Positions 40,524-41,844 of a stretch of 41,844 nucleotides of DNA are shown one piece after another (within the stretch, counting starts at the first letter, position 1; each line of letters begins with the position of its first letter). The position numbers and the translations under genes are program-made. Under the pieces are notes generated by a model. That model was given only the letters and a program-made list of their open reading frames with translations, was not told the DNA's origin and ran no database searches. This stretch comes from DATFKA01 sp042095835 (GTDB lineage: Bacteria; Bacteroidota; Bacteroidia; Chitinophagales; Saprospiraceae): the NCBI GenBank assembly GCA_042095835.1, contig JBELML010000040.1, positions 1 through 41,844 of the forward strand, given 5' to 3'.

Positions 40524-41624
40524 TTATTTACCTAATTCAAATTTGGTTTTTAGACCTGCTCTTAACTCATTGACAAAGCGCCACTGTAGAAATTTATTAC
40601 ACAAGATGACGACTGCCCAGTCTTGTTCAGGGTTGGCCTCGAAGGTGGCATAGTAACCCATTGGTGCACCACCGTAGCCAAAATTGGCTTCAGGACCCCA
40701 ATTGTTATAGAGCATTGCTTTGCTGTTGTGGGCTTTGGTCAAGGCTTGTTTAGCCATAGCTGGACTCAACAATTGTCCTTCTTTTCCTTGGTAGGCCAGG
40801 AGTAGTTGTTGGATCATTTTGGCATAATCTTCTGCGGTTGTCCAAAGACCAGCTGATGCAGATTCAGGATAGATGTTCCAGCCTCCGGGTATCATTTTAT
40901 TAGCCTCATCGAAACCAATAGCTGCTCTAGATTTGGCCTCTTCGTCTAACAAAACCTGGATGCTTGAGTTCTTCATTCCAGCGGGAATCATGACCTGCGT
41001 TTGTATGATTTCCTGGAATTTTTGATTATAGACATCTTCTAAAAGTTGTTGCAAAATAACCTCCGTCTCAAAGCTGTAATTTTCTTGCTGATGTGTACCT
41101 GACCTCAACTTCACCGCTTTGGTATTCCCCAAACCATTTAATACTTCAAGCAAGCTGGGTAGGGCTGTACCTTGCGCATAGCCTTTGGGCTTCTGGTTTT
41201 GAGTGAAACCGCGGCGTTTTAGCAAAAGATCAAGGACGGTTACGGGGTCGTTTTTGGTGTATTTGTTCTCAGGTAGTTTCCAGCTAGTTAGATATTGATT
41301 GATATCTGTCTGAAGGTCAATTTTACCTTCTTCTACCGCTTTTAGGACGGCAATGCCGGTTAAACCAGCGGTCATACTTCCAGCTTGGAACAGGGTTGTT
41401 GCCTGAACGGTGGCCCCAGTATTCGGATTTGCTTGACCCCATTGCATCACGGTATGTATTTGGCCATCTTTTATAACGGCGATGCTTACGCCAGGGATGC
41501 CAAGTTCTTGCATACGCTGATTGATTTCTACCTCGCCATCAGCAGTAGGGTAGCTGAAATCCATTTGCGCAAATATTGTAAAAGGACTTATTAAGGCTAG
41601 GAAAAGGATGATCTTGTTGTACAT
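40524..41624 (-). CDS. Exported serine beta-lactamase-like protein, probably inactive
   Basis: The ATG at 41622-41624 starts a signal peptide (MYNKIILFLALISPFTIFAQ); the frame is open to 41690, but that extension is less likely. The resulting 366-residue protein matches the class C beta-lactamase/penicillin-binding (serine hydrolase) fold, including GIPGVSIAVIKDGQ, LQQLLEDV, PGGWNIYPESASAGLWTTAEDYAKM and FGYGG (315-319). The SxxK motif reads S83-M-T-A86, so the lysine general base is gone. The YSN/YSG motif reads YSF (183-185). The conserved H-T-x-G segment is replaced by KRRG. Serine and tyrosine remain. It is the first of a minus-strand exported gene set with two YceI genes. Confidence 0.85.
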   Translation of the reverse strand: MYNKIILFLALISPFTIFAQMDFSYPTADGEVEINQRMQELGIPGVSIAVIKDGQIHTVMQWGQANPNTGATVQATTLFQAGSMTAGLTGIAVLKAVEEGKIDLQTDINQYLTSWKLPENKYTKNDPVTVLDLLLKRRGFTQNQKPKGYAQGTALPSLLEVLNGLGNTKAVKLRSGTHQQENYSFETEVILQQLLEDVYNQKFQEIIQTQVMIPAGMKNSSIQVLLDEEAKSRAAIGFDEANKMIPGGWNIYPESASAGLWTTAEDYAKMIQQLLLAYQGKEGQLLSPAMAKQALTKAHNSKAMLYNNWGPEANFGYGGAPMGYYATFEANPEQDWAVVILCNKFLQWRFVNELRAGLKTKFELGK

Positions 41625-41689
41625 GTTTACCAATGTTTGTGATGAAGAATTGTGGTTATGCCGAAAAGTACTTTCGATAACCAACACCA

Positions 41690-41697
41690 CAAATATG
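41690..41697 (-). promoter_or_regulatory. Near-consensus -7 element for the hydrolase-like gene
   Basis: On the minus strand this reads CATATTTG, one base off TAnnTTTG, 65 bases upstream of the chosen start. CAAAA at 41724-41728 could be the -33 element but the spacing (26) is long. Tentative only. Confidence 0.25.
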
Positions 41698-41782
41698 CAG
41701 GTATAACAGGCGTATCAGCGTGGCAAAACATGATTTGAGACCCCAAAATTGGAATTTGAGGCGGATTACTTAGTAATAGGGC

Positions 41783-41844
41783 AAACGCCTTAAAATAAAA
41801 ACTTAAAAAGAAATGCTTATTTCTCGAAATTAAGTGTGAAAAAG
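41783..41844 (+). repeat. Dispersed repeat, copy 2 (cut by the window end)
   Basis: Matches 35671-35732 in 55 of 62 positions with no gap and in the same orientation. It lies upstream of the hydrolase-like gene, so the two copies flank the Rieske-ThDP gene and the minus-strand exported set. The right boundary is outside the window. Confidence 0.75.

Noticed and set aside
1..41844. tRNA genes, CRISPR arrays, insertion sequences, restriction or toxin systems
   Set aside because: No cloverleaf-like sequence, regularly spaced repeats, transposase or defence-type protein was seen on reading the window and its proteins.

Overview
The window carries the long ribosomal-protein supercluster of a member of the Bacteroidota, followed by housekeeping genes and a less conserved accessory stretch. 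The assignment rests on four observations. Two ribosomal operons are preceded by TTG-N20-TAnnTTTG elements, the Bacteroidota promoter form. Obvious Shine-Dalgarno sequences are generally absent. The gene order runs rpsL-rpsG-fusA straight into rpsJ with no tuf, map lies between secY and infA with no adk, and carA-eno follow rplQ. A large secreted protein ends in a type A T9SS (gliding-type secretion) sorting domain. A Saprospiria-like lineage is only a guess.

Region 1 (21-764, minus): an acyl-ACP thioesterase divergent from the ribosomal block. Region 2 (about 867-15796, plus): a promoter, a structured leader, then rpsL, rpsG, fusA, the S10 genes (rpsJ to rpsQ), the spc genes (rplN to rplO) and secY, followed by map. 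Region 3 (16867-20690, plus): a second promoter, then infA, rpmJ, rpsM, rpsK, rpsD, rpoA, rplQ and an intrinsic terminator. Several spacers in regions 2 and 3 hold strong inverted repeats. The most striking is a possible H-type pseudoknot that buries the rplB start codon.

Region 4 (20704-27428): a minus-strand GT39-type membrane glycosyltransferase sits between rplQ and carA. Then come carA (pyrimidine and arginine synthesis), eno (glycolysis), a DivIC/FtsB-like division protein, sucD (TCA cycle) with a textbook terminator, and an EamA exporter. Region 5 (27432-33660, minus): a tail-anchored protein of unknown function, a 943-residue T9SS cargo protein (LamG-like, three CARDB, LamG-like), purC, and an overlapping pabC-like/pabB pair for p-aminobenzoate synthesis.

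Region 6 (33870-41844): a GH13 alpha-glucosidase, a 437-base gene-free stretch with a dispersed repeat and palindromes, and an unusual Rieske-ThDP fusion enzyme. A minus-strand exported gene set follows: a serine-hydrolase homologue that has lost its SxxK lysine, a thioredoxin-like/YceI fusion, a YceI protein and a DinB-like protein. A second copy of the dispersed repeat lies at the right edge. I saw no tRNA, rRNA, CRISPR array, insertion sequence or clear defence system. The best candidates for something undescribed are the RNA structures in the ribosomal operons, the Rieske-ThDP enzyme and the degenerate-hydrolase/YceI set.
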